DNA from: CBDAQA01 sp965247815
GTDB lineage: Bacteria > Planctomycetota > Phycisphaerae > Tepidisphaerales > Tepidisphaeraceae
Direction of reading: 5' to 3'
Length of the DNA: 64,000 nucleotides
Assembly (NCBI GenBank): GCA_965247815.1
Contig: CBDFHW010000009.1
Span: forward strand, 1-64,000
Part shown: positions 50,756-61,221 of the stretch, piece by piece
Layout: the number at the start of each line of letters is the position of its first letter
How positions within the stretch are numbered: position 1 is the stretch's first letter
Translations under genes and position numbers: made by a program
The notes under the pieces: model-generated
Database searches by the model: none
Seen by the model: only the letters and a program-made list of their open reading frames with translations
What the model was told of the DNA's origin: nothing

Positions 50756-50962
50756 TTACGCATCGAGATCGGCGTTATCCCCACACCGCGGACAGCGGCG
50801 TTCGCCCGCGGAGCCGTCGGCGAGCCGTAGCGTCATCATCGGGTTGCCGCAGTTCCAGCACCGCTTTCCGGATGCGATCGACCGCCGGCGGAGGTACCAC
50901 ACCAGCGACGCAGGAATCGCCAGCGCCGCGAAGATGCCGATCAACAGCTGGTCCAAGTTCAA
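50756..50962 (-). CDS. Small membrane zinc-ribbon protein
   Basis: A 68-residue protein with one TM helix (DQLLIGIFAALAIPASLVWYL) and a C-terminal zinc ribbon, CWNCGNPMMTL ... CPRCGD (two CxxC). It starts with TTG that overlaps the manA stop as TTGA, so ribosomes ending manA can re-initiate here. No other start is plausible. It could anchor or regulate a partner at the membrane; function unknown. Confidence 0.65.
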   Translation of the reverse strand: MNLDQLLIGIFAALAIPASLVWYLRRRSIASGKRCWNCGNPMMTLRLADGSAGERRCPRCGDNADLDA

Positions 50963-51981
50963 CCGGGGAAAGTCACTTCGAGCCAGACCGTGTCGGCCAG
51001 CGTGGACAGCACGGCGTTTTTCATCGACGCGGGAAGCAGCACCGTTTCTCCTTTTTTCACCGTCGTGGGTTCGGGTTGACCGTCGACTTGGATCTGTGCT
51101 TTTCCTTCGAGCATGATCCAGACCACCGGTTCGTGGTAAGGGACGGCCTGCTTCACGCCTTCACTGAATCGCACTTTTTCCAATTTGAAATACGGAGAAG
51201 TGACGAGCCGGGAGACGGTCGAATGCGGACCGGCGACGTGGCTCCGCGGCTGCTCGGGGCTGGAACCAGCGGGAGAGAAATCGATGCATTCCAGCGCCTG
51301 CTCGACGTGCAGCTGCCGGGTCTTCCCGGTCGCCGGTTCGATGCGATTGAAGTCGTGAACGCGGAACGTCGTGTCGCTGGGCGTCTGCACCTCGGCGACC
51401 AGGATCCCGGCACCCAGTGCGTGAATGGTGCCGCTCGGCAGATAGTGACAATCGCCCGGCTTGACCTTGATCGATTGGATGTGAGATTCGACGCCGCCGG
51501 TGGTGATCGCCTGCGTAAAGCTTTCCTTCGTGACGCCGTCATTGAGCCCTTTGAGCAACCGGGAGTCGGGGTCGTTTTGCAGGACGTACCACGCCTCGCT
51601 TTTCAGATGGGCGTCGGCGTGCGTGTCCGCGTACGCCTGGTCCGGGTGGACCTGCACTGAGAGGTCTTCGCGTGCGTCGAGAAATTTAATCAGGATCGGG
51701 AATTGCCCTTGCGGCGCGAGCGAAATCTGCCCGAGGATTTCTTTGCCGTATTCGGTCACCAGCGAATGCAGCGACCGCCCCGCCAGTGGGCCGTTAGCGA
51801 CTTCGGCGCTCACCCAGTCGGACGACCCGTCGACCACACCGGGCGGGAAATCGTACAGTTCCCAGCTCTCGCCGATTTGCTTGCCCGCCGGCAGAGACTT
51901 GCCGAGCACCGACTCGATCTTGCGACCGCCCCAGATTTTTTCGACAAACTTCGGCTTAAACACCAGAGGGTAGAGCGACAT
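50959..51981 (-). CDS. manA: Mannose-6-phosphate isomerase, class I (ManA)
   Basis: ManA interconverts fructose-6-phosphate and mannose-6-phosphate, feeding GDP-mannose and surface glycans or mannose use. The 340-residue protein resembles the Bacillus-type short form: FVEKIWGGRKIESVLGK, GESWELYDFPPG, ILIKFLDAREDLSVQVHPDQAYA (metal-binding HP), LKSEAWYVLQND, and HYLPSGTIHALGAGILVAEVQ (second metal region). The C-terminal cupin strand ends LEVTFPG. Coupled to the zinc-ribbon gene by stop/start overlap. Confidence 0.94.
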   Translation of the reverse strand: MSLYPLVFKPKFVEKIWGGRKIESVLGKSLPAGKQIGESWELYDFPPGVVDGSSDWVSAEVANGPLAGRSLHSLVTEYGKEILGQISLAPQGQFPILIKFLDAREDLSVQVHPDQAYADTHADAHLKSEAWYVLQNDPDSRLLKGLNDGVTKESFTQAITTGGVESHIQSIKVKPGDCHYLPSGTIHALGAGILVAEVQTPSDTTFRVHDFNRIEPATGKTRQLHVEQALECIDFSPAGSSPEQPRSHVAGPHSTVSRLVTSPYFKLEKVRFSEGVKQAVPYHEPVVWIMLEGKAQIQVDGQPEPTTVKKGETVLLPASMKNAVLSTLADTVWLEVTFPG

Positions 51982-52131
51982 AGTTTTTCCGCAGAGAAAA
52001 GAGACTCGGCCCGGGTCAGCGTCGCGGGCATTTACGGGCGGAGCTTACCGCAACACCGGCCGAGCGACCACCGCCGCGGATCGGCCCTGTTACACGGATT
52101 CGACTAAGCGCCGCGCAGAATGCTCGCCCGT

Positions 52132-52148
52132 GTTGAAGCCGTGCGGCT
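52132..52148. repeat. GTTGAA(G)CCG(T)GCGGCT repeat, copy B
   Basis: GTTGAAGCCGTGCGGCT in the 272-bp gap between manA and the photolyase gene. It differs from copy C, 50 bases on, at two positions. Confidence 0.45.
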
Positions 52149-52197
52149 TAAGTCTACGGTGCGATAGGCATCTACACGGTTCGTCGATTGTCCGCGG

Positions 52198-52214
52198 GTT
52201 GAAACCGCGCGGCT
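52198..52214. repeat. GTTGAAACCGCGCGGCT repeat, copy C
   Basis: GTTGAAACCGCGCGGCT, preceded by CCGCGG. With copy B it makes a direct pair in one orientation. The element resembles dispersed gttgaaacccgcggct repeats I recall from several phyla. The rest of the 272-bp gap holds nothing recognisable. Confidence 0.5.
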
Positions 52215-52253
52215 ACAATTCTGATCCGGCGGGGGAATCAAGCGGGGTTCGTA

Positions 52254-53633
52254 TTATTCCTCCATCGCCGCGACCCGCGCGACGTACTTATCGATATCGA
52301 ATTTTCGTTCCAGCCCCGCCGCGTTCATGTACCGGATCAGTCCGAAGATTTTGCGTTCCGGTCCCCACGGCCGGTCGTGCAGTCCGTAGATCCAGCTGAC
52401 GTTCGCGAACGAGTTCGCGTCCCGCCCGCACAGGAAATATTTGTTGTTCAGGTGCAGCGTCGTTTCGTACGCCTCTTTCGGGCTTTTCGACCATTCAAGG
52501 ATTTTCTTGCCCCAGTACATCCGCATGTAATTGTGCATGAAGCCCGTCCGGGTCATCTCGACCTGGGCCGCGTTCCAATACGAGTCGTGCGTCTTCGCGT
52601 GCTCCAGTTGCGACAACGTGTAGACGTGCTCCCGGGGGTCGTTGCGGTGTTCGGATAACGTCTTGCGCGCCCACTCCGGCAGGGCTTCGTACTTGTCATA
52701 GTCGGTCACGAAGTTGCAGTAATTCATCGAAAGCTCGCGGCGGACGATCAGCTCTTCGATGTATGAATCCCGGCTCGCCTTTGACGCGTCCTTTTGTTTT
52801 TTAACTTCGAGCGCCAATTCCAGCGGGGAGATGTTCCCGAAATGCAGGTAGCCCGACATCGTGCTGGTCAACTGATGCGACGGCTCGTTTCGGTCAGTCG
52901 CGAAGCCGTCCAGGCAGTTGGACAGGAACTTCTTTAGATGTTTCTCCGCTTCGACCTGCCCGCCGATGAATCGGGGGGACCGTTTAACGGATCTGTCGAT
53001 TTTTAATTTCTTCAGCGACGCTTCGACATCAGTCACGTCTATGTTGCCGGTCAGGTCGAGCTTAAGAGACCTCTGCTCGACGTTGGTTTCAGTCAGCCCG
53101 ACGAGATACTCGTCCCATTGCTTGTGAATCTTCGGGCGAATCGTGCGCGCGGCATATTCGTGTTTTTCCGAGACCACCTCGACCGGCACGACCACGTCCG
53201 TCTCGACCTGCACGACCTGCTTGCCGGCGTGCTTCGCGACCCTTTCGCGCCAGGCCTTGTGGTGACGCAGGTAATTCCGGTCGCAGACGATCACCGAGGC
53301 GTTTTTGCCGTAATGCAGAGCCGCGTCGAACGACTCGCCGTGCCTCACGACGAACAAAATGCCTCGGTCCGCCAGTGCCGATCGGACGTCCCGGAGTCCT
53401 TCGAGTAGAAACGCGTAATGCCGTTCGTTGGCCTCGGGGTAGTCGTCCATCAGCCCGAAACAGACCACGACCGGCTTTTTAAGATGGTTCGCCTGTCGAA
53501 TGGCGTGCTCGAGCGCGTGGTTGTATCGGGTCCGCTGCGAACTCTGCATCCAGTACAAAACGTACTGACCTTTTTCGTCGATCGGGTCCTCATTCAGCGT
53601 CCTAATTCGTGCGTCTTGGATCATGACCAGCAT
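52254..53633 (-). CDS. phr: Class II CPD photolyase (deoxyribodipyrimidine photolyase)
   Basis: A 459-residue light-driven flavoprotein that splits cyclobutane pyrimidine dimers. Class II features are visible: N-terminal antenna domain (YVLYWMQSSQRTRYNHALEHAI, VVCFGLMDDYPEANERHYAFLLEGL), and the FAD domain with SGYLHFGNISPLELAL, RRELSMNYCNFVTDYD, and MRMYWGKKILEWS near the C terminus. Two ATG codons three apart at the start cannot be told apart. Stand-alone gene, divergent from lepA by 74 bp. Confidence 0.95.
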   Translation of the reverse strand: MLVMIQDARIRTLNEDPIDEKGQYVLYWMQSSQRTRYNHALEHAIRQANHLKKPVVVCFGLMDDYPEANERHYAFLLEGLRDVRSALADRGILFVVRHGESFDAALHYGKNASVIVCDRNYLRHHKAWRERVAKHAGKQVVQVETDVVVPVEVVSEKHEYAARTIRPKIHKQWDEYLVGLTETNVEQRSLKLDLTGNIDVTDVEASLKKLKIDRSVKRSPRFIGGQVEAEKHLKKFLSNCLDGFATDRNEPSHQLTSTMSGYLHFGNISPLELALEVKKQKDASKASRDSYIEELIVRRELSMNYCNFVTDYDKYEALPEWARKTLSEHRNDPREHVYTLSQLEHAKTHDSYWNAAQVEMTRTGFMHNYMRMYWGKKILEWSKSPKEAYETTLHLNNKYFLCGRDANSFANVSWIYGLHDRPWGPERKIFGLIRYMNAAGLERKFDIDKYVARVAAMEE

Positions 53634-53707
53634 GGTAGTGTTTGGTGAACCGGCCTAACCAGCGTAAAATGCTTGACTCGCGTTTTTGAAAGTCTTCCTG
53701 GAGCCGC

Positions 53708-55510
<1,803 letters not shown>

Positions 55511-55556
55511 TTTGTCCGGCACCGCTCCGGTGCGAAATCCTGACCGCTTCTGCACT

Positions 55557-55584
55557 TTGCGAGCCCTTTTGGAATTTATATAAT
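55557..55584 (+). promoter_or_regulatory. Sigma-70-type promoter of the lipoprotein gene
   Basis: TTGCGA (-35) and a perfect TATAAT (-10) separated by 16 bases, ending 59 bases before the GTG start. The AT-rich stretch stands out against GC-rich surroundings. Confidence 0.6.
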
Positions 55585-55643
55585 TCGCCTCCGTTAGCGT
55601 TCCATCGGGCGAACGTCATCTCTATTAACGGAAGGAGTTTCCT

Positions 55644-56285
55644 GTGCGGTCCAGTCACAAATCACTCGTTATTTTATCTTCGGTCGGTTTGATGGCGGTC
55701 ATGTCCGGTTGCAAGACCGGGGGCAGCGCTTCTACCGTGCCCGGCGGTCCCATCACGGTGCCGTTGATCTTCCAACCCAACGACAGTCTCGCCAGCGGGC
55801 TTACACTGCCGACAGGCAACCCGAAGGTCTATCTTCAACCGGTGAGCGACGACCGAACTGACAAGACCGTCATCGGACACAACACCGAAGACGCGACGAT
55901 CTCGGTGGTGTCGAGCGGGCCCGCGCCGGCCCAATTCGTTCACGACGCGATCGCGACCGAACTGCGGAAAGTCAGCATCGATCTGGTCGATTCCCCCGAC
56001 ACCGCCGACCGCGTGTTAACGGTCTCCTTGAAAACCTTCACCGCCGACGAGGCGAGCCGGTACACCGGCGAAGTGATCACCCAAGTGCAGGTGGCGGACA
56101 AAGCCGGCAAGGTGCTGATCGAAAAAAGTTTCTCCGGCGAAAGCTCGACCTGGGGGCACAGCAAGGAGCCCGAGAATTACCAGAAGATCCTCCGCAACTC
56201 GGTAGTGAACCTGACGTCCAACCTGCTGTCGGACGCCGACACCACCAAGGCGCTTTCGTTGACGCCCAAGCCCGGCGTCCCCTGA
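55644..56285 (+). CDS. Putative lipoprotein (YajG-like)
   Basis: A 213-residue exported lipoprotein. The signal peptide ends in a lipobox VMSGC with the lipidated C23. The mature part has PKVYLQPVSDDRTDKTVIG, a helix VHDAIATELRKVSIDLVDSP, and VLTVSLKTFTADEASRYTGEVITQVQV, the pattern of YajG/LptE-like envelope lipoproteins. GTG start with GGAG 7 bases upstream; a good promoter precedes it. Probably an outer-membrane or periplasmic assembly factor; partner unknown. Confidence 0.8.
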   Translation: MRSSHKSLVILSSVGLMAVMSGCKTGGSASTVPGGPITVPLIFQPNDSLASGLTLPTGNPKVYLQPVSDDRTDKTVIGHNTEDATISVVSSGPAPAQFVHDAIATELRKVSIDLVDSPDTADRVLTVSLKTFTADEASRYTGEVITQVQVADKAGKVLIEKSFSGESSTWGHSKEPENYQKILRNSVVNLTSNLLSDADTTKALSLTPKPGVP

Positions 56286-56298
56286 TCGGACAAAACAG

Positions 56299-56556
56299 CT
56301 ACTGTCCGGGCGGCGGTTTCAGGGTCCCGTGAATTCTCGCGTTGATCTCCTCGACCCGCCGCTCGGCCTTTCTGAGATCCTCGATCGCTGCATCAAGCCG
56401 ACCCTGGTGTTGCTCCTTCGTGTCGGCCATCGCCGAATCGATCTCTTCTTTGAGGCGATGGAATTGGCCATTGGCCTCGTGAAGCTCCTGCATCAGGTCG
56501 TCGGGCACGATTTGTTCTTCGGCTTTCTTGACCGTTGATTCACCGGTTGTATCCAT
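56299..56556 (-). CDS. Small coiled-coil protein
   Basis: An 85-residue acidic/basic protein that is almost all heptad helix: PDDLMQELHEANGQFHRLKEE and AAIEDLRKAERRVEEINARIH. AAGGA sits 9 bases before the ATG giving MDTTGEST. A longer frame adds 13 basic residues without a ribosome site. No membrane segment. Its role may be scaffolding or dimerisation; not recognised. Convergent with the lipoprotein gene, 13 bp apart. Confidence 0.65.
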   Translation of the reverse strand: MDTTGESTVKKAEEQIVPDDLMQELHEANGQFHRLKEEIDSAMADTKEQHQGRLDAAIEDLRKAERRVEEINARIHGTLKPPPGQ

Positions 56557-56668
56557 CTCGACTATCCTTTTCACCGCCCGTCCCCGGGCGCGCACTCATC
56601 ACTCGTTCGGCCTACGTCAGGACAACACTTGCCAAACGCGGCGGCATTGCTAAAGTCGATTCTAGGTC

Positions 56669-56741
56669 GGCAGCGTAGCTCAGTTGGTAGAGCGCGGGAT
56701 TCATAAGCCCAAGGTCACAGGTTCGATTCCTGTCGCTGCTA
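56669..56741 (+). tRNA. tRNA-Met (CAT anticodon)
   Basis: A complete 73-base cloverleaf. The acceptor stem GGCAGCG/CGCTGCT has a terminal G-U pair and A73; D stem GCTC/GAGC; T stem ACAGG/CCTGT with loop TTCGATT. Anticodon CAT in loop TTCATAA. The anticodon stem CGGGA/GCCCA has only three Watson-Crick pairs; the outer pair is C27-A43 and the inner A31-G39. It lacks the initiator's three-GC stem ending and C1-A72 mismatch. It is elongator Met or, after lysidine modification, Ile2. CCA is not encoded. Confidence 0.92.
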
Positions 56742-56915
56742 TATCGTCGACATTCAACTGTTTGCAGAGGCTGGCTCAACTCCGACGAGTCACCGTCCGG
56801 CAAATGATTTATGTCATTTCCTCAGTCTCGGACTAGATATCGAATCAGCGAACGTGCAGCTCAAATGCCATGCTAGAGCTGTTTTGCAACTTGAAAGCCG
56901 CGGTCCGCCTGCGCA

Positions 56916-57362
56916 TTATTTAGAGACGCTGCTTATCCGGGCCCGTTTGGCCGCTGCTGTATTGGCGACTGTTTGCCTGCCGCTTTTCGACGCTGTGTGT
57001 TTTTTCGCTTCCGTCGCGCGCTTCTGTGCGGGGGTCAGCTTGTCCCACGCTTTCTCGGGCAAATAGCGGTCCGTGGTCTTCCCGTGGCGGGCGCGGGCTT
57101 TGCCGTCCTTGGTCTGCCATTTTTCCGCCGTCCACTTCTGCAAACTTTTCTGGCCGGCGTCGCGAGTGCCGGTGTACCCACCACCCGCCCGCTCGTATTC
57201 CTGCACCAGCAATTGCGATTTTCGCGCGCTCCACTGACCCTTACGCCCGCCCTTGTCGCTGGCCTTCAACTTGTCTTTGATCTTTTCACGCAATTGGGGC
57301 TTGGAATACTTTTCAGCCCCGGCAGCTTTCGGCTTTTTCGCTTTTGATTTTGCTTCGGGCAT
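56916..57362 (-). CDS. DUF5872 domain protein
   Basis: A 148-residue, highly basic protein. The DUF5872 core reads GGRKGQWSARKSQLLVQEYE, AGGGYTG, QKSLQKWTAEKWQT and DRYLPEKAWDKLTP. The tails are Lys/Ala-rich (SKAKKPKAAG; AAKRARISS), histone-tail-like in composition. DUF5872 has no established function; basic character suits nucleic-acid binding. It lies six bases behind the DUF6321 gene, in one operon. Confidence 0.85.
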   Translation of the reverse strand: MPEAKSKAKKPKAAGAEKYSKPQLREKIKDKLKASDKGGRKGQWSARKSQLLVQEYERAGGGYTGTRDAGQKSLQKWTAEKWQTKDGKARARHGKTTDRYLPEKAWDKLTPAQKRATEAKKHTASKSGRQTVANTAAAKRARISSVSK

Positions 57363-57368
57363 GGTCGC

Positions 57369-57764
57369 TCACCCTTTGGTTGAACGACGTTTTGCGGCCG
57401 TCTTCGAAGGCTTCGCCGCGTCTTGGGACTGATGGTATTTGTCGAGCAGCGCGGTCCCCTTCTTGGCCAACCGTTCCACGGCCGCTTTGGTTTTCGGGAT
57501 TGGTTCGCCCCACGCGTGCGCCTGCTTGGCGTATCGAGTCGGCTTCCCCTGACCGTCCACCAGCGGGCTGATCGTTTTCTTTCCGTAGTGACGCCGAAGG
57601 AACGACCCCTTTCGTTTCATGTCTTCAGGCGTCTCGACTTTTTTTACACCGGGCTGGAGACGAGCGCCCTCCGTATTGGCAAAGTGCTCACGCCCGGCGG
57701 CGGTCAGCCCGCCCTTCGGATCTTTCAGCGGTTTCTTCGCGGTCTTTTTCGTCTTTACAGCCAT
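57369..57764 (-). CDS. DUF6321 domain protein
   Basis: A 131-residue basic protein with the DUF6321 pattern: DPKGGLTAAGREHFANTEGA, LQPGVKKVETPEDMKRKGSFLRRHYG, then RYAKQAHAWGEPIPKT. The ends are Lys-rich. The start MAVKTKKTA has GGAGG eight bases upstream, deciding against earlier in-frame ATGs. Members occur in bacteria and, as I recall, in large viruses and phages; the function is unknown. Pairing with DUF5872 suggests a joint nucleoid or virion-like packaging role, which is inference. Confidence 0.85.
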   Translation of the reverse strand: MAVKTKKTAKKPLKDPKGGLTAAGREHFANTEGARLQPGVKKVETPEDMKRKGSFLRRHYGKKTISPLVDGQGKPTRYAKQAHAWGEPIPKTKAAVERLAKKGTALLDKYHQSQDAAKPSKTAAKRRSTKG

Positions 57765-57834
57765 CACACGTGCCTCCATCAATTTGGAACCACGGCGAAG
57801 GCCGCAAACTAAGTACCAGGCTCGGCGTGTCTCG

Positions 57835-58932
57835 TCACCTGGCCGAGATCGCATCCTTGAACATCTTCAACTCAGCCGGATCGTAAGGCTTCAGATCAGT
57901 GTGATACAAATCATGCTGCCATACCTTCGGCGGCGGTGAACCTGCCTTGGACCCCCAGGGGAAATTGGTCTGCGTCTTTCCATTTACCAGGCCCCAGTGA
58001 ATGCAGCCGACGTGTTCTTCCTTGAAAATCGGAAGCGACGACGCGACCGTCGAGCCCAGCGGGCGATTGAGCCATTCTGAGCAAACCATCGGCCGACCGA
58101 GTGACCTCCGACGCTGAATTTCCTTACGCAGTGCCGGCCCGGGTGAATAGTTGTGGAACGTCACGACGTCAACGTTGTCGGTCAGAAACTTGTTCAGCTC
58201 GTGCAGGTTGTCCGCCCAGAAGCAGCTGGTCAACGGCTGACTCGGATTTACGGCGCGGGCCCATTCCCATTCGGCCCGCATCAACGGCATCGATTCGCGG
58301 TCCTGACCGGAATTCGTGCATTCGTTGTACAGATCCCACATAAAGACCCGCTGGTCGTCTTTGAACCAGGTCAAAAGATCGGTCACGTAGTCGTGCAGCT
58401 TCGGCCAATACGCCGGGTCACCGACGCGTTTGGGGCCCGGGCTCGACGTAAACCCGCTGGCATATTCACCGGGCGTCGGGTCGGGCTGTTTGCCGACGAT
58501 CGGTTCCGCACCCTGATGACCGAAGTAGCAGTCGTCGAACGGCACGAACATCACCTTGATGCCGTGTTTGTCGGCAATCGTCAAAAACTGATCCATCCGC
58601 TTGTGCAACCCCTCGGCGTCCTGTTCCCAGATGATGTACTGGATAAAGACCCGGGCGCAGTTGAACCCGACCTTCTGCGCCTCGGCCAATTCTTTGTCGA
58701 TCCGGTCGGCGTCGAACGTGTCACCGGCCCACATCTCAGTGGAATTGATCGCATCGGCGGGCAAGTAATTAAATCCGACGAGCCACGGCTGCTTCGCGTA
58801 CCAGGCATTCGCGCGTTCCGGGGTCCACCGGCCGGCCGGCGCCTCGTCCGCCGCCCGGGCAGTTGCTGAACACGCCAACGCGAACGCCGCAAATGAAAGC
58901 ACGAGACTTTTTCTAATAGAGTTCCAGTGCAT
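57835..58932 (-). CDS. Secreted GH5-like glycoside hydrolase
   Basis: A 365-residue exported retaining glycosidase. Signal peptide MHWNSIRKSLVLSFAAFALA, cleavage near ARA. TIM-barrel blocks: LVGFNYLPADAINSTEMW, FNCARVFIQYIIWEQD, the acid/base E204 in WDLYNECTNSG, HNYSPG, and the nucleophile E286 in MVCSEWLNRP. The spacing fits GH5/clan-A cellulase or mannanase relatives; substrate uncertain. It follows the Tat-exported GH127 by 50 bp on the same strand. Confidence 0.88.
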   Translation of the reverse strand: MHWNSIRKSLVLSFAAFALACSATARAADEAPAGRWTPERANAWYAKQPWLVGFNYLPADAINSTEMWAGDTFDADRIDKELAEAQKVGFNCARVFIQYIIWEQDAEGLHKRMDQFLTIADKHGIKVMFVPFDDCYFGHQGAEPIVGKQPDPTPGEYASGFTSSPGPKRVGDPAYWPKLHDYVTDLLTWFKDDQRVFMWDLYNECTNSGQDRESMPLMRAEWEWARAVNPSQPLTSCFWADNLHELNKFLTDNVDVVTFHNYSPGPALRKEIQRRRSLGRPMVCSEWLNRPLGSTVASSLPIFKEEHVGCIHWGLVNGKTQTNFPWGSKAGSPPPKVWQHDLYHTDLKPYDPAELKMFKDAISAR

Positions 58933-58982
58933 GAATAGAGCTTTCGGAAAAGAAACCCAAATCGGTAACGCGAACTCTCGGC

Positions 58983-60842
58983 TTACGCCGTCTCGGTCAG
59001 ATCGAAATACATGTGGTACGGCTGGCCTTTTTCGGCCTTGAAAAACGGGAGGAACTGCCCCGCCGCTTTGTCGGTCGACGACAGTTCCAGCGGTTTGCCG
59101 TTCGAAGCGGACCAGTTGCCGAACGCTTTGGCGTTGGCGATCGGTTCGACGTCGTTGACGCGCACGAGCGCGACCGGCCCGCACGCCGCTGCCACCCGGC
59201 CCGGGTGCTGCTTATCTATCGCGACCAACCGGGGCGTGAGCGGAATTCGCATGCTCAACTTATCCCCGGACGCCCACGTACGGCGGACGGTCGCCCATTC
59301 GCCCGCCGTGATCGGCGTCTTCAGCGGTTGGCCGTTTAAGTGAATCGAGACGCCTTCCGACCATGCCGGGATTCGCAGCCGAAGGCTGAACTCGATCGGC
59401 GCGTCCGTGCGAATCTCAAAGTCGGTCCGTTCCGACGACGGGTACTCGGTCCGCTGCACCACTGTCACGTCGCGACCCGACTGCTTCCAGGTCACTTCCG
59501 ACGGCACGAATAAATTGACCAGCAACCCCTGCGAGTCGTTGTAATAAATGAGGTTCACGTATTGCGAAACGTCCTGAATAAACGTGCCCGCGCAACACGG
59601 CCAGGCGTCTTTGTAATACTGCCTGGCGGATCCCTTCATCCGGTAGTCGGCATAATAGAACGTGGTCCCACGTCCGGACATGGGTAACGCCGCGCCGATG
59701 CCGTTATAGAGCGCCCGCTCCATCCAGTCGCCGAACCGGGATTGCCCGGTGAATTGAATCAGCGAATCGCACAGCTTGAAGATCGCCCAGGTCCCGCACG
59801 GCGTTTCGAACGACCGGCCGATGTTATTGCCAAGGTACTTCGCGTTCGGTTCGACGGTGATCGATTCGCCGAGTGCGCCGTCAGGCGTCATCAGCTTTTC
59901 ACCCGGCCCGTACCCGCCGGTCACATAGCATTGCGTGTCGACGAAATAGTCGTGGGCGTTGATTAACCGGGTCAGCAGCCCGCCGTCGCCGGTGACGGCA
60001 TACGCCATCGCCAGGCTGTTCAGCGCGTTGCAGTGACTGTACGCGTGGAACCCGTGCGGGGCCGCCGGGGATTTTCCGTCGAACATGTCCCAATACGCCG
60101 GGTAATGCCAGTCCCTGGCGAAGTCGCGGTACAGCGTGTCGCCGGTCACCATGTAAGCGCGGTAGAGATTCTCCGGCAGCGTGTACCATTCGAGTTCGCC
60201 GTTGAAAAACCCGCCCTGCGAGTCGGCGTCGGTGGCGTTCACCCGCTTTCGACCCAGGTGCCGCTGGCCCCATTTCGTGATTTTTTCCAGCGTCGGTAGG
60301 CCCGATTTTTCGCCAGTGAACGTCGCGACATCGGTAAACCCGCAGATGAATTTTTCAAACCCATAATGTCCGCACCCGAACCGGCCCATCGTTTTGCCGA
60401 ACTCGGTCATCAGGTGAACTGCCTTGTCGCGCATCGGCGTGTCGTTCGACCCGGCCGCATACCTCGACATGCCGCTGAGCCATTGCCCGAAAACGATCTC
60501 GGAATTTTTGTTCGCCCACCCGCCCATGTCGTTGCCCGGCGCGGCGAGCCCCGCGCGGCGGCGAAATCCTTTCAAAATGTCGTCGTCGGGCACCCGGAAA
60601 TAATAATCCCGCGTGGCCTCGAACCGGACTTTCATCGGTCCGTCGAGCAACCGGACGCCGTGGAACTCGAACGACCGGGCCTTGATCGGGGCCGCGGCTG
60701 TGGCGGCAGAACCCGTTACGGGAAGCGTCGCCGGCGGGTCCGCCGAAACACTTCGACTCACTGCCGTGAGCAGCACCGGCGCCGCAGCAATTGCCGCGGC
60801 TTTCTTGATAAATTCTCGTCGACTCGATCGATCCGCGTCCAT
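58983..60842 (-). CDS. Tat-exported GH127-like hydrolase (DUF1680)
   Basis: A 619-residue enzyme with a Tat signal (SSRREFIKKAAAIAAAPVLL; R8-R9) and an alpha/alpha-barrel like GH127. The zinc/nucleophile residues are near FETPCGTW (E346, C349) and WPCCAGTF (C416-C417). The first motif has E-x-x-C, one residue longer than the E-x-C of the other GH127 here, so metal geometry or substrate may differ. C-terminal beta domain LVNLFVPSEVTW...LRLRIPAWSEGV. Tat export fits a folded metalloenzyme. Acts on arabinose- or related-sugar links, inferred. Confidence 0.9.
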   Translation of the reverse strand: MDADRSSRREFIKKAAAIAAAPVLLTAVSRSVSADPPATLPVTGSAATAAAPIKARSFEFHGVRLLDGPMKVRFEATRDYYFRVPDDDILKGFRRRAGLAAPGNDMGGWANKNSEIVFGQWLSGMSRYAAGSNDTPMRDKAVHLMTEFGKTMGRFGCGHYGFEKFICGFTDVATFTGEKSGLPTLEKITKWGQRHLGRKRVNATDADSQGGFFNGELEWYTLPENLYRAYMVTGDTLYRDFARDWHYPAYWDMFDGKSPAAPHGFHAYSHCNALNSLAMAYAVTGDGGLLTRLINAHDYFVDTQCYVTGGYGPGEKLMTPDGALGESITVEPNAKYLGNNIGRSFETPCGTWAIFKLCDSLIQFTGQSRFGDWMERALYNGIGAALPMSGRGTTFYYADYRMKGSARQYYKDAWPCCAGTFIQDVSQYVNLIYYNDSQGLLVNLFVPSEVTWKQSGRDVTVVQRTEYPSSERTDFEIRTDAPIEFSLRLRIPAWSEGVSIHLNGQPLKTPITAGEWATVRRTWASGDKLSMRIPLTPRLVAIDKQHPGRVAAACGPVALVRVNDVEPIANAKAFGNWSASNGKPLELSSTDKAAGQFLPFFKAEKGQPYHMYFDLTETA

Positions 60843-61221
60843 CTTCGGCCTTTCGTTCAGTTAATCCGGGAGGGAGATTGCCGCGATTGTTTGTCGTTTC
60901 ATTAACGCAGGTAGTTCTGCGTGTTGAGTGGATTTTCCGAACCAAACCGGGTGTCTGACCGAACACCCGAGCCTTCGCCGCGCTGACCGCGGGCGAGCCG
61001 AAGAATGCTAATGGCGAAACGACCGCACCGTCAAACGCGTTTCGGGCCCGTTCCTGCAAAACCTTGAAATCGTGGCGATATCGGGTACTGCGCCGCGTTA
61101 GAACCACCGCCCGTTCCAGTCTTTTCACCAGGCTTGCCAAGAATGCCGTCATCGTAGCTGCACTTGACGGTGTGCGAATCGGCGACCGATTGCTGACCCT
61201 GTTCTTCCGGCATGCCTTCAA
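60843..61221. other. 379-bp intergenic region
   Basis: No supported gene. Several open frames of 60-290 codons pass through on both strands but are shadows or lack a start site and family likeness. No strong inverted repeat was seen. It probably holds the promoter of the Tat-GH127/GH5-like pair and the terminator of the upstream gene. Confidence 0.45.

Noticed and set aside
60355..61221. Leftward 288-codon frame across the gap before the Tat-exported hydrolase
   Set aside because: Most of it overlaps the well-supported hydrolase in another frame, and the rest is Arg-rich with no start signal.
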